DNA of 35,560 bases from Acidobacteriota bacterium (GCA_025350695.1 JANXXI010000055.1:1-35560), one strand, 5' to 3'. Numbered from the stretch's first letter, positions 25,801-34,163 are shown. A program made the numbers and translations. Notes: generated from the sequence alone by a model not told the origin.

Positions 25801-26145
25801 GATCGCCCCAATCGTTTGCGTGACGGCTCGCTGTCCGCTGACCAGCGCACGATCGATCGTTGGTTCGATGTGTCCGCCTTTCAAGTGCAGCCCAATTACA
25901 CATATGGAAACTCCGGTCGGAACATCCTTACCGGTCCAACACTGAAGAACGTGGATTTCTCCTTGGCGAAGTCCTTCACCTTGGCCGAGCGATTCCGTCT
26001 GCAGTTCCGGGCAGAGGCGTTCAATGCCACAAACACTCCGTTCTTTGGTTTGCCAGGGGCGAACATCAATGGCGCCGGCGCTGGGCAGATTACAAGTGCC
26101 GGAGATCCCCGCAGAGTGCAATTTGGCTTGAAGCTTGTGTTTTAA
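22897..26145 (+). CDS. Oar-like TonB-dependent outer-membrane receptor
   Basis: The 1082-residue protein begins with a signal peptide (MNCLRVLIVFAVCSLSLFAQ) from ATG 22897, eight bases after AGGA. ATG 22888 in the same frame overlaps that site and is less likely. Residues about 22-105 form a carboxypeptidase-regulatory-like/CnaB-type beta-sandwich (GSIQGIVKDQTDALIPGAKVTVTNLETG). The plug domain follows (about 110-250: VIDNKRIVELPLNGRNFLELARLTAG, VNIDGVDNSATYSGG). A large 22-strand-type barrel then ends in VQFGLKLVF with the terminal Phe of outer-membrane proteins. This receptor class is greatly expanded in Acidobacteria and thought to take up oligosaccharides or peptides. No substrate-specific neighbours are present. 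Confidence 0.92.
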   Translation: MNCLRVLIVFAVCSLSLFAQTGSIQGIVKDQTDALIPGAKVTVTNLETGLRREAATNESGLYLFPGLPVGRYKLTAGSAGFSTSEVPDTKLDVGQSARFDFLLKPGTLTESVDVNATAALLDSETSTVGQVIDNKRIVELPLNGRNFLELARLTAGAAAARGSRPQGEGVFAAAGQHGYQVQVNIDGVDNSATYSGGPVGFEAQGVKPSVDAVGEFRVVTNNLSAEYGGRMGGQVFVNIKSGTNLFHGSGYEFLRNAKLDGTNFFANRAGAKKPPYKQSQFGATMGGPIRKDKTFFFASFEGTRTRLGRSFTSTVPVAELRNGDFNRIRPVFDPATTVGTAASFTRQPFPGNIVPKNRWDPLAQKLLDLYPQPTTNSIVNNYFFSPSESNDVDTYDLKGDHNINDKSRLSLRYSRRNRDRYEPGPLPLPADGGLATTTKIRSQSIAGSYNLTLTPSMANEFRFGWTNFPTSFDIPYDKALFADFGIKGIPKTNFDISNNHGLTRFTPGGYAELGSRSFWPNTNNLRSFQFNETLFKTWGTHTIRIGGELKRQNVFRNSARFSRGQFAFAREFTANPANRGATGDGLAEFLLGMASGGTLGNENGENLWVNNFAAFVQDDWKITPKLTLNLGVRYDIFSAPTFPDGGVSTFDLDFSRTGPDVQLKQTRIKGGCGCQNDLNNFAPRLGFAYRLSNKTVVRSGFGVIYAQADALQTQWARAQNQAPDFVEIGFATIDRINPRLTLSGGFPAVQLPATIVPGPNQVGIDSPNKLLPAQYSSQWFFDLQRELLLDTLLTVGYSGNSTHKLLANVNYNVPFNIDPSPVPVANRRLWPYYTAVNRQEPLGNLSYNALMVRLEKRFSKGLTFLSSYTWSHTIDNVDEVGNNDSGTPLKPWDRGLNRANALTDARHNYILSTTYELPIGKGKRWLANSHRAADAVLGGWQLSAIASRTGGLPFTVSTSGGITNAGGADRPNRLRDGSLSADQRTIDRWFDVSAFQVQPNYTYGNSGRNILTGPTLKNVDFSLAKSFTLAERFRLQFRAEAFNATNTPFFGLPGANINGAGAGQITSAGDPRRVQFGLKLVF

Positions 26146-26169
26146 GAAGAGAGGTACAATCAAGCTTGA

Positions 26170-26277
26170 AGGCTCACTCGATTGTATATCGACAACTACC
26201 GGGCCTTTGTCAATTTCGAATAGAAGCCCGGGCCTAAACAACTAATTCTTGGCGCGAATGGTTCTGATAGTTTGACT
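26170..26277 (+). pseudogene. AAA-family ATPase, N-terminal remnant
   Basis: Frame 1 from 26170 reads RLTRLYIDNYRAFVNFE, an in-frame TAG (26221-26223), then KPGPKQLILGANGSDSLTFEGLD. This closely follows the N-terminus of RecF/OLD-type AAA ATPases, in which MLTRLYIDNY and a GxNGSGKT Walker A loop are typical. Here the start ATG is AGG, a stop interrupts the second strand, and the loop has DSL where GKT should be. The remaining ATPase (normally some 350 residues) is missing. It is an inactivated fragment. Confidence 0.6.
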
Positions 26278-26463
26278 TTCGAAGGGCTCGATCAGCGAGA
26301 AGCGTCCGAGAAAATTTCTCACCTGATACCAAAACGAAACATCGAGACTTGGATACTTTTCCTAACCGGTAACGACGTAGACGAAGCAACTGACTACAGG
26401 CGCGATACTCGAATATCCGCGGAAGTGCGCAAGCAAGCAGCAGTGAAGATGATCGAGTGGAGA
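26278..26463 (+). pseudogene. C-terminal remnant of a protein usually paired with an AAA ATPase
   Basis: In the same frame as the ATPase remnant, the reading continues as REASEKISHLIPKRNIETWILFLTGNDVDEATDYRRD. As I recall the family, the motif IPxRNIETW, followed by an acidic stretch with a Glu/Asp and Tyr, belongs to small proteins encoded directly after such ATPases. I cannot verify this without a search. No start is present, and the sequence runs out near 26463, just before the phosphatase stop at 26474. The simplest reading is a deletion joining the first part of gene one to the last part of gene two. Confidence 0.4.
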
Positions 26464-26473
26464 ATCGGATCGA

Positions 26474-29026
26474 CTAGTTTACTCCAGGTATCTTCAGCTT
26501 CATCACAAGCAGCGTCATATCATCGTGCTGCTCGGCGCCGTCCGCGAATGCGTCAGCGCCGGCGATGATTCGGTCAATCATAGTGGCTGAATCCAGGTGT
26601 GCGTGAGCCTGGGCCGAGGCGATCATTCCTTCCTCGCCCCATTCATCCTCGGCATGGTTCATTGCCTCGCTCACGCCATCGGTGTAACCAAGGAAAATAT
26701 CTCCGGGCTGCAGGTCGATCGCGTCCTGTCTGTATGCCGCCTTAGGCAACAATCCCACCACTGGGCCACCAGCCTCTAACCGCAGAACCTCACTCCCTCG
26801 CAAGATCACCGGAGCATTATGACCAGCATTGACAAACTCCAAGCGGCGAGTTGTCAGGTCGTATTGGCCATAGAAGAAAGTGGCGTAGCGGTTGCTGGCT
26901 GATGCTTCGTAAACAAGCTCGTTCATGTTCACCATCAAGGTCGACAGCGCCCCACTGCCCCCAATGGTTTGACCACGCAACGAGGAGCGAAGGCTGGCCA
27001 TCAACAATGCAGCCGAAATACCCTTACCAGAAACGTCGCCAATAGCTACTCCCAACTTGCCATCAGGTAGCGTCAGGAAATCAAAATAGTCTCCTCCAAC
27101 GACTAGCGCCGCCCGGCATTTTCCGCTGCAATCGAGGCCGCCCACAGTGGGAAACTTTTGCGGGAACAAACGTTGCTGAACCTCGCGGGCGATTTCGAGC
27201 TCACGATTCATCCGTTCCTTTTGCACGGCCTCGGATGCCAGTTTCGAAATAAGCTGATTGTTTTCGATAGCCAATCCGGTTTGCGCGGCCACGCTTTCAA
27301 GCAACTGCACGTCGGTGTTGGAGTAAGGTTCCTCCGAAAGTTTGGGACCCAGCGCCATTACTCCCATCAGGCGTTCCCGTCCTGCCAGTGGCAACAGTAA
27401 CTGCGCGTCCATCGCTTGAAGGGTTCGGCGATCTTCAACATCGACGCCGTGTACCCAGGAATCGGGATCATCGAAGTAAACAACGGCGGGCTTGTGCGAA
27501 TTCTTCAGTAGTTGAATCACTTTTGATTCGGAACCGAGCGAAGCTGAATCGCTACGGTACTCCTCCCCGTTGGCCAAAAGCACGGAAACCCGCGGAGTAT
27601 GAAGTGTCCCTGAAATTCTTGTCGTAACAGTTTCAAGCAGCGGCTTGGTATCCGCATACTTGCGCACCTCGCCTCCCAAATCGCTCAACACTTGCTCGCT
27701 ACTATAGGCCTCGCGGAAGAATTTGCGGTCCATCCAACCAGAGAGTTGGTTGCTGAACTTGCTCCGCACCGTAAACCAGGCCAATCCGCTTAGCCCAAGT
27801 GCCGCAACTTGTTGGCCAATCCCTCTTTCAGTGCTCTTATCCAATTTGAGAATGAAGAAAGCGGCCGCCGCCACTACTATTCCGCGCAATACGCTCAAAC
27901 CGTTTCTCGCCAATGCGTACTTCATGCTTTGCCGTAGCACGCCGCGAATTTCCATGGCGCGATGTACGACCACCACGTACGCTAGGGTCATGGGAAACAC
28001 CGTGAGAGCAACTATTACAATCAACAATGCCCACTCGGGCACGCCGCGTCCCCAATCCTGCCCCGTCGCCATGCTATAGATGGTCAGAAAAAAGCTTGGT
28101 GTCAAGCCGACGGCCGAGCCGACCCACATCAGCCGTAGCCGTCGCCTGGCATCAACACCTGTTGCCGTTCCGCTCTTAGCGCCCAGGATAAAGAAGAAAA
28201 TGCTGATCGCGATCATACTGACAACGCGCTGAACTTGGAGTAGGGGAAATAGCCAAGGCACGATGCTTTCAAACATGCTCATGTTTACTTGCTTGAAAAA
28301 GACATACCAAACGAAGACCGCCGAACAGAATGATTGCGGAAGGAGGACAATCCACTTTAGCCATGGTCGTTTTCGATCAATTCCCAAACGATCCGGAAAA
28401 TAAATTGCGAACAACATCATCATTCCCGGAAGCATTGTTCCAAGAAGTGCATCCCAACCATTGGCAGCCGCCGACCAGTAGCCTGTCCACGTTGCCGTTG
28501 GAAGAAGCGTCGCTGAAGCCAGCAGGATAAATAACAGTAGCCAAGCGCTGAGATCCCGGTAGCGATTCAGGACTACCCAGAATCCGGTCAGCATACAAAA
28601 CAGGGGAAACAAGATCTGAGTAGTGATCTTCCACAGCCAGGTCCACACGGGTATTGATCCGTCGACGCGGGGTTCCAGTGGAATTTGCAAATGGGCGATT
28701 GAGCCATCGGAGGCGCGGCGTATTGTGACCGGCATTAGATCGCCCGGTTTTCTCTTGCTCACCGCTTCGCACATATCGGTGTAACCGGCAAAGGGGCGCC
28801 CATCCATTTCCAGCAAAACGTCACCCCGGCGGATACCCAGGTCCCAGGCTTTTTTCGGAATCCCGAAAATCCTCGCCCCACCATAGCCGAAGTCGAGAGG
28901 CAGCGCGGCTTGCCGAGTCGCGTTCAGCAGAAAATCGAAAACTCCATACACTCCTCCCGCAAAATAGCCCATCGAAAAAACAAAAATCGCTAAAAGAAGG
29001 GGTCCGCGAATGGAATTCAGTTTCAT
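26474..29026 (-). CDS. PDZ-membrane-GAF-PP2C (RsbU/SpoIIE-type) serine phosphatase
   Basis: The 850-residue protein has an N-terminal membrane helix (about 8-30), then a PDZ-like domain outside the membrane (about 45-125, RIFGIPKKAWDLGIRRGDVLLEMDGRPF). Seven or eight helices (about 130-420) follow. Next come a cytosolic GAF domain (about 455-605, ending LLESVAAQTGLAIENNQLI), a signalling helix (about 605-640, ELEIAREVQQRLFP) and a C-terminal SpoIIE-type PP2C domain (about 645-850). The catalytic metal motifs are GGDYFDF, GDVSGKG, GYTDGVSEA and EQHDDMT. Such phosphatases usually dephosphorylate an anti-sigma-factor antagonist, linking an envelope or metabolite signal to stress-response transcription. 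No antagonist or sigma factor gene is nearby. Confidence 0.9.
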   Translation of the reverse strand: MKLNSIRGPLLLAIFVFSMGYFAGGVYGVFDFLLNATRQAALPLDFGYGGARIFGIPKKAWDLGIRRGDVLLEMDGRPFAGYTDMCEAVSKRKPGDLMPVTIRRASDGSIAHLQIPLEPRVDGSIPVWTWLWKITTQILFPLFCMLTGFWVVLNRYRDLSAWLLLFILLASATLLPTATWTGYWSAAANGWDALLGTMLPGMMMLFAIYFPDRLGIDRKRPWLKWIVLLPQSFCSAVFVWYVFFKQVNMSMFESIVPWLFPLLQVQRVVSMIAISIFFFILGAKSGTATGVDARRRLRLMWVGSAVGLTPSFFLTIYSMATGQDWGRGVPEWALLIVIVALTVFPMTLAYVVVVHRAMEIRGVLRQSMKYALARNGLSVLRGIVVAAAAFFILKLDKSTERGIGQQVAALGLSGLAWFTVRSKFSNQLSGWMDRKFFREAYSSEQVLSDLGGEVRKYADTKPLLETVTTRISGTLHTPRVSVLLANGEEYRSDSASLGSESKVIQLLKNSHKPAVVYFDDPDSWVHGVDVEDRRTLQAMDAQLLLPLAGRERLMGVMALGPKLSEEPYSNTDVQLLESVAAQTGLAIENNQLISKLASEAVQKERMNRELEIAREVQQRLFPQKFPTVGGLDCSGKCRAALVVGGDYFDFLTLPDGKLGVAIGDVSGKGISAALLMASLRSSLRGQTIGGSGALSTLMVNMNELVYEASASNRYATFFYGQYDLTTRRLEFVNAGHNAPVILRGSEVLRLEAGGPVVGLLPKAAYRQDAIDLQPGDIFLGYTDGVSEAMNHAEDEWGEEGMIASAQAHAHLDSATMIDRIIAGADAFADGAEQHDDMTLLVMKLKIPGVN

Positions 29027-29090
29027 ATCGGGTATCTCAGAGATGATGCCACAACTGCTTGCAACTCCGTGAGTGCATGAAATCCTCTCC

Positions 29091-29120
29091 TGTTCATCGC
29101 CCTTGTCGACGAGCTATAAT
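29091..29120 (+). promoter_or_regulatory. Promoter of the PQQ-propeller/amidohydrolase/ADH operon
   Basis: A consensus -10 box TATAAT lies at 29115-29120, with only a weak -35 region (TGTTCA, 29091-29096, 18-base spacing). Transcription would begin near 29127, giving a leader of about 59 bases before ATG 29186. The preceding gene is divergent, so a promoter is expected here. Confidence 0.5.
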
Positions 29121-29185
29121 GAACCGTTGGGCGGGACCGGTAACGCAGCCACCGTCTTTGCCGTCATCTAACTATCTGGACAACT

Positions 29186-31357
29186 ATGAAGAAGTTACTT
29201 TGCCTCACCCTTGCCCTAGCATCCCTACCCCTTATCGCCGGTGATTGGCCCGATTGGCGTGGCCCGAAGCGCGATGGATCGTCGCCGGAAAAAAACCTGC
29301 CCTCCACGTGGTCTCCCCAAGGGCAGAACCTGTTATGGAAAGCCCCCTTCGGCGGTATTTCCGCCCCGGTAGTTCATAAAGATCGCGTCTACCTGCTGAA
29401 CACTGAAGGCACAGGGGCCAAGCTGAAAGAACGCCTGATGGCCTTCGACGGCAGCACAGGCAAACTGGTGTGGGAGCGTAAATGGGCAATTTTCCTATCT
29501 GACGTTCCGCAGCATCGTATGGCTTGGGCCTCTCCAACCGTCGACCCTGACACCGGCAACGTGTTCGCTTTCGGTGGACATGGCCAACTTTGGTGCTTCA
29601 CTCGTGAAGGTAAAGAAGTTTGGAATCGATCCTTGGGCGAAGAGTTTGCATGGGTAACGACGCACGGTGGACGCACTCCAGCTCCGGTTATTGATGGCGA
29701 TCTGGTGATCATCAGTGGCGTTACCACTGGCTGGGGCGCCCAATCCCGCGCGGCGCACCGCTTCTTCGCATTTGATAAGCGCACCGGTGAAAACATCTAT
29801 GTCACCACTCCTGGTGGCCGCCCTTATGACACAACCTATTCCCCACCTGTGATCGCCGAACTTGGCGGGCAACGCCTCTTCATTGTCGGCGGCGGCGATG
29901 GCGCCTTTCATGCAGTGAAAGCGCTGACGGGTGAGCCCGTCTGGAAGTATGTGATCTCCAAGCGCGGCATTAACACGGGCGTTGTCATCAACGGTTCCAC
30001 CGTATATGTCAGTCAATCGGAAGAGAATCTCGAATCAAGCGAAATGGGTTTGCTCGCCGCAATTGATGGCACTGCCAAGGGTGACATCGGCAAAGGGCAA
30101 ATCAAGTGGTCAAATCTTGGATTCCAGGGCGGTGTCAGTTCACCGTTCATTGATGGAGACCGCATCATTCAGGTCGATAACGGAGCCAATGTCTTTGCGT
30201 TCGACCTCGTCACCGGCCGTCAGATCTGGAAGTTCAACATGGGCACCATTCAGAAGTCGTCGGCTGTGTTCGCCGACGGTAAGATCTATGTTGGGACCGA
30301 GAACGGCAAATTCTTTATCCTCAAGCCGCACAATGATCGTTGCGAGATGCTCAGCGAAGTGAAGTTCAGGCAACCTGCCCCAGGGCAAGAAACAGGCGAG
30401 AAGGTTATCGGCTCTGCGGCAGTCAGTGATGGGCGCATCTTCATCGTCACGAACGAGAGCCTGTACGCCATCGGCAAGAAGAATGTTACGCCAACCGTCT
30501 ACCCTCCGGCTCCCAAGCCCGGCACTGGCGCCCCTGCGTTCGTGCAAGTGGTTCCTGCTGAAATTATGCTGGCTCCTGGGCAGAGCGTCAATTTACGCGT
30601 GCGGCTCTTCGATGCGCAGGGCAACTTTCTGCGCGAAGAAAAGCAAGTACAGTGGAGCGCTGGCGCAATGAAAGCGTCGGTGGCCGACGGAAAGCTGTCT
30701 GTGGATGCATCCGCTCCCAGCACAGCCGGAATCATCACGGCGACCGTTGGAAACCTGAAGGGTCAAGCGCGAGCCCGCGTCGTAGCCTCACTTCCTTGGA
30801 GCTGGAATTTCGACGACCTGAAAGACAAAGCCGTGCCCGCCGAATGGATCAATTGCAATACCAAGTTTGAAACTCGTCCTGAAGAAGGAGGCAATGTTTT
30901 GGTGAAACTCGCTGATAATCCAGCCACGAAACGAGCCCGAGTATTCATGGGGCCGGTCGACATGCATGATTATACGGTGGAGGCTTCCACGCGTCTTTCG
31001 CAAAAACGCCGACAGATGGGAGACACCGGCTTAGTTGCTCAACGTTATAGCCTAGTGCTATTCGGCAACCAAGACAAAGTGGAACTGCAGTCCTGGCAGC
31101 CGGAAACGGCGCGCACAGTTGCCGCTCCGTTCAAAGCTCAATGGGATGTGTGGTACCGCATGAAGCTCCGTGTGGAATCGCTCGGCGGGACAAAAGTACG
31201 CGCACTCGGCAAGGTTTGGGTGGCCAGTGAACCCGAACCCGACAATTGGACCGTTGAGCGCGTTGACGATGATGGAAACCTCATGGGCGCGCCAGGCATT
31301 TATGCCGATGCCCCCTTTGAAGTATTTTTCGATAACCTGAAGGTGACGAAGAACTAA
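29186..31357 (+). CDS. Exported PQQ-like beta-propeller protein with Ig-like and LamG-like C-terminal domains
   Basis: The 723-residue protein has a signal peptide (MKKLLCLTLALASLPLIAG), then the sequence DWPDWRGPKRDG. A PQQ-like propeller (about 25-430) follows, with repeats such as STGKLVWERKW, TGEPVWKYVI and TGRQIWKFNM and a glycine-rich strand before each. After a PAPKPGTGAP linker (about 440) comes an Ig/BIG-like domain (about 449-545, PAEIMLAPGQSVNLRVRLFD). The last part is a concanavalin/LamG-like sandwich (about 546-723, WSWNFDDLKDKAVPAEW to FEVFFDNLKVTKN). The fold resembles BamB and quinoprotein dehydrogenases, but PQQ binding is not demonstrable from sequence. It likely acts in the periplasm. 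Its stop overlaps the start of the next gene (TAATG). Confidence 0.82.
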   Translation: MKKLLCLTLALASLPLIAGDWPDWRGPKRDGSSPEKNLPSTWSPQGQNLLWKAPFGGISAPVVHKDRVYLLNTEGTGAKLKERLMAFDGSTGKLVWERKWAIFLSDVPQHRMAWASPTVDPDTGNVFAFGGHGQLWCFTREGKEVWNRSLGEEFAWVTTHGGRTPAPVIDGDLVIISGVTTGWGAQSRAAHRFFAFDKRTGENIYVTTPGGRPYDTTYSPPVIAELGGQRLFIVGGGDGAFHAVKALTGEPVWKYVISKRGINTGVVINGSTVYVSQSEENLESSEMGLLAAIDGTAKGDIGKGQIKWSNLGFQGGVSSPFIDGDRIIQVDNGANVFAFDLVTGRQIWKFNMGTIQKSSAVFADGKIYVGTENGKFFILKPHNDRCEMLSEVKFRQPAPGQETGEKVIGSAAVSDGRIFIVTNESLYAIGKKNVTPTVYPPAPKPGTGAPAFVQVVPAEIMLAPGQSVNLRVRLFDAQGNFLREEKQVQWSAGAMKASVADGKLSVDASAPSTAGIITATVGNLKGQARARVVASLPWSWNFDDLKDKAVPAEWINCNTKFETRPEEGGNVLVKLADNPATKRARVFMGPVDMHDYTVEASTRLSQKRRQMGDTGLVAQRYSLVLFGNQDKVELQSWQPETARTVAAPFKAQWDVWYRMKLRVESLGGTKVRALGKVWVASEPEPDNWTVERVDDDGNLMGAPGIYADAPFEVFFDNLKVTKN

Positions 31358-32718
31358 TGAAAAACTATATTGCTCTGCTTCTTTTAGCTGTCGGCGCGTC
31401 GGGCTTGCTAGTCGCCTCCGACCCGAAGAAAGATTGGCCCATGTGGGGCGGCACCAACGACCGCAACATGCTCTCCACCATGAAAGGCGCGCCCACCTCC
31501 TGGGACGTTGTTAAGAAGACCAATACAAAGTGGGTCTCCGCGCTTGGTTCTCAAACATATGGCAACCCCGTTGTAGCAGATGGCGTCGTGTTGGTCGGCA
31601 CCAATAACGAAGGTTTGCGCAATCCAAAAGAGGGCGGCGATCGCGGTGTCGTAATGGCGTTTGACGAAAAGACCGGCGCATTCCTCTGGCAGATTACTCA
31701 CGAAAAGGTCGCCAGTGGCCGCGTGAACGATTGGCCCTATCAAGGGGTTTGCTCCTCTCCTGCTGTCGAAAACGGCATTGTGTACTACGTTTCTAATCGC
31801 GGCGAAATCGTCGCAGCTAACCTTAAGGACGGTAAAATCCTTTGGAAATTCGACATGATGGAAGAAGTCGGCGCCTTCCCGCACAACATGTCCAACAGCT
31901 CGCCCGCTATTTTCGGCGATCTGATCTTCGTGTCCACTTCCAACGGCCAGGATGAATCTCACGTTAACATCCCCTCGCCCAAGGCCCCGTCCATCATCGC
32001 GGTGAATAAGAAGACACATAAACTGGTGTGGGAAGCCAATCAAGTTGGTGACAAGATTCTCCATGGTCAATGGTCTTCGCCTGCCGTGGCCAAGATCGGC
32101 GATGTGATGCAAGTAGTGATCGGCCAAGGCGATGGCAAGACCCGCAGCTACGAAGCGGAAACCGGCAAGCTGCTTTGGGAGTTCGACCTTAACCCTAAAG
32201 ATTCCGTTTGGCCCAAGACACGTAATGAAGTGATCGCCACGCCCATCATTATCGGCAACGTGGTGTATCAAGCTAACGGACAGGACCCCGAACATGGCGA
32301 GGGCGTCGGCCACCTTTACGCAATTGACGGAACCAAGCGCGGTGACATCACGCAGACCGGCCGGCTGTGGCACTATGACAAGATTCGCCGCTCTGTTTCC
32401 ACCGGCGCATATTACAACGGCTTGCTGTTCTATTCCGATTTTTCCGGCTTCCTGCATTGCCTCGACGCGAAGACCGGCCAACCGTACTGGACGCACGACA
32501 TGCTGGCAGCCGTCTGGGGTTCGCCCATGGTGATCGACGGCAAGGTATACCTTGGCGACGAAGATGGCGACGTGGTTGTGCTGGAAGCAGCCAAGACCAA
32601 GAAGTTGATCGCCGAATCAAGCCTCGGTAGCTCTGTCTATTCGACGCCCGTTCCCGCCAATGGCGCGATCTTCATTGCCAACCGGAACCAACTGTGGGCG
32701 TTAGAAAACAAAAGATAA
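31357..32718 (+). CDS. Exported PQQ-like beta-propeller protein
   Basis: The 453-residue product begins with a signal peptide (MKNYIALLLLAVGASGLLVAS), then KDWPMWGGTNDRN, the same Trp-Pro-x-Trp motif as in the upstream protein. Propeller repeats include TGAFLWQITH, DGKILWKFDM, THKLVWEANQ, TGKLLWEFDL and TGQPYWTHDM, each preceded by a strand of the VYYV or VYLG type. It lacks the extra C-terminal domains of its neighbour. A catalytic quinoprotein would need Ca-binding Glu/Asn/Asp residues that I cannot place here, so a scaffold or sugar-binding role is equally possible. Translation is coupled to the upstream gene by a one-base overlap. Confidence 0.83.
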   Translation: MKNYIALLLLAVGASGLLVASDPKKDWPMWGGTNDRNMLSTMKGAPTSWDVVKKTNTKWVSALGSQTYGNPVVADGVVLVGTNNEGLRNPKEGGDRGVVMAFDEKTGAFLWQITHEKVASGRVNDWPYQGVCSSPAVENGIVYYVSNRGEIVAANLKDGKILWKFDMMEEVGAFPHNMSNSSPAIFGDLIFVSTSNGQDESHVNIPSPKAPSIIAVNKKTHKLVWEANQVGDKILHGQWSSPAVAKIGDVMQVVIGQGDGKTRSYEAETGKLLWEFDLNPKDSVWPKTRNEVIATPIIIGNVVYQANGQDPEHGEGVGHLYAIDGTKRGDITQTGRLWHYDKIRRSVSTGAYYNGLLFYSDFSGFLHCLDAKTGQPYWTHDMLAAVWGSPMVIDGKVYLGDEDGDVVVLEAAKTKKLIAESSLGSSVYSTPVPANGAIFIANRNQLWALENKR

Positions 32719-32726
32719 CAACGTCG

Positions 32727-32752
32727 GTGAGCCGTGACCGTAAGGGAGCGGT
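32727..32752 (+). repeat. Dispersed GNRA-hairpin repeat, copy 2 (coding)
   Basis: This copy has arms CCGTGACC and GGGAGCGG around the loop GTAA, and differs from the copy at 20671-20696 at two of 26 positions. One difference is in the loop and keeps the GNRA rule. It contributes the GTG start codon and the n-region SRDRKGAV of the amidohydrolase signal peptide, in the same reading frame used at the end of the MFS gene. Confidence 0.65.
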
Positions 32753-34163
32753 ATCCCTAGTCCTGGCAATTTTTGTCCAACTAAACGTCAATGCGCAAAC
32801 CGCTCCGCGCCACGCAGTACGGCCGGAGCGGTTAGTGATTCAACACGCCCTCATCGTCGAAGGCAACGGTACACCAGCCTCTGGCCCCTCCGATATCCTT
32901 ATCGAAAACGGTCTCATTACACGCATCGGTCGGGTGCAGTCCACTGCAACCGATACCTTGATCGACGCTAAGGGCCGCTACGTTCTGCCGGGCTTCGTCA
33001 ATCTTCATGGGCACCTGCACAATGAACGAGGCGGTGGGCCAATGGATCCCGACTACGTCCTGAAACTTTGGCTCGCATGCGGCATCACCACAGTTCGCGA
33101 CGTTGGCAGCGATACTAGATTTACAATTTCTGTTCGTGACGATCCCAAGCGCGTATCCCCGCGCCTCTTCGTCTATCCCATGCTGGGTCGTCCGGTCAAC
33201 CCAGCCGAAGCCCGCGCCCGCATTGCGCAACTCAAGGAACAAGGCGCCGATGGAGTGAAATTCCTCGGAGTGCATCGCGACGTTATGGAGGCCGCGCTCA
33301 ACGCCGCCACAAATGCCGGATTACCCGTTGCCCATCACACCGGAGTCGAAGAAACCAATGCCTGGGACGACATTCGCTTCAAGACACGCTCTATTGAACA
33401 CTGGTATGGAATCCCCGATGCGGCCCTCGAAGAAGGCGTGCAAGGTTTTCCGTCAAGCTATAACTACGCCAATGAAGCCGACCGTTTCCGTTACGCCGGC
33501 CGCCTGTGGCGCGAAGCCAATTGGGAAAAACTCACCAAAGTATTCGACGGCATGATTGAATCCGGCGTCGCCTGGGATCCAACTCTTGCCATCTACGAAG
33601 CCAGCCGGGATCTGCAACGCGCCCAGACCCAACCCTGGTTCAAAGAATATTTACACCCCGCTCTGGCCCGGTTCTTCGAACCTAACTTGCAGAACCATGG
33701 CTCCTACTTCATTAACTGGTCTTCCACCGACGAAACCTACTGGAAAGAAAACTACCGCATCTGGATGCGCGCCGTGCGCGAGTTCTCCAAGCGTGGCGGC
33801 TTGGTTGGCATTGGCGAAGACGCAGGCTACATTTACCAAATGTACGGCTTCGGCTATCTTCGTAATCTGGAATTGCATCAGGAGGCGGGATTCCCGCCGC
33901 TCAAAATTATTGAACAAGCGTCGCTTAACGGCGCCCGTATTCTCGGCCAAGAAAAGAAATTCGGACGAGTTCGCGCCGGGTGGTCGGCCGATCTGTTGGT
34001 AGTCAACAATAACCCCATTGAAGATTTCAAGGTTCTCTACCCAGTTCACGGAAACGGCGGCATTGAATGGACCGTCAAACAGGGTACGCCCTATCACGTC
34101 CAAACATTGATGAACGAAGTAAAGCAAATCGTCAACAAAGCACAGGCGGAAAAGAAAAAGTGA
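32727..34163 (+). CDS. Exported amidohydrolase, imidazolonepropionase/prolidase-like subfamily
   Basis: The 478-residue enzyme starts at GTG 32727, eight bases after the upstream stop. GTG 32694 is in frame but would lie inside the previous gene. Residues 1-26 form a signal peptide (MSRDRKGAVSLVLAIFVQLN) whose basic part is encoded by a dispersed repeat. The TIM-barrel metal ligands are HxH (His94, His96), probable carboxylated Lys178, His203 or His204, His225 and Asp365 (GIGEDAG), as in binuclear amidohydrolases of the imidazolonepropionase/Xaa-Pro dipeptidase type. ADLLVVNNNPIEDFKVL is the usual C-terminal beta-sandwich return. The substrate is unknown. It overlaps the dehydrogenase start by four bases. 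Confidence 0.85.
   Translation: MSRDRKGAVSLVLAIFVQLNVNAQTAPRHAVRPERLVIQHALIVEGNGTPASGPSDILIENGLITRIGRVQSTATDTLIDAKGRYVLPGFVNLHGHLHNERGGGPMDPDYVLKLWLACGITTVRDVGSDTRFTISVRDDPKRVSPRLFVYPMLGRPVNPAEARARIAQLKEQGADGVKFLGVHRDVMEAALNAATNAGLPVAHHTGVEETNAWDDIRFKTRSIEHWYGIPDAALEEGVQGFPSSYNYANEADRFRYAGRLWREANWEKLTKVFDGMIESGVAWDPTLAIYEASRDLQRAQTQPWFKEYLHPALARFFEPNLQNHGSYFINWSSTDETYWKENYRIWMRAVREFSKRGGLVGIGEDAGYIYQMYGFGYLRNLELHQEAGFPPLKIIEQASLNGARILGQEKKFGRVRAGWSADLLVVNNNPIEDFKVLYPVHGNGGIEWTVKQGTPYHVQTLMNEVKQIVNKAQAEKKK

Noticed and set aside
29059-29244. 61-codon plus-strand ORF before the first propeller gene
   Set aside because: It spans the promoter region and overlaps the propeller gene in another frame. 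It is Pro/Arg-rich with no family features.
34067-34159. Longer N-terminus for the alcohol dehydrogenase
   Set aside because: The extra 31 residues lie in another frame of the amidohydrolase gene and have no family counterpart. GTG 34160 with the four-base overlap fits better.
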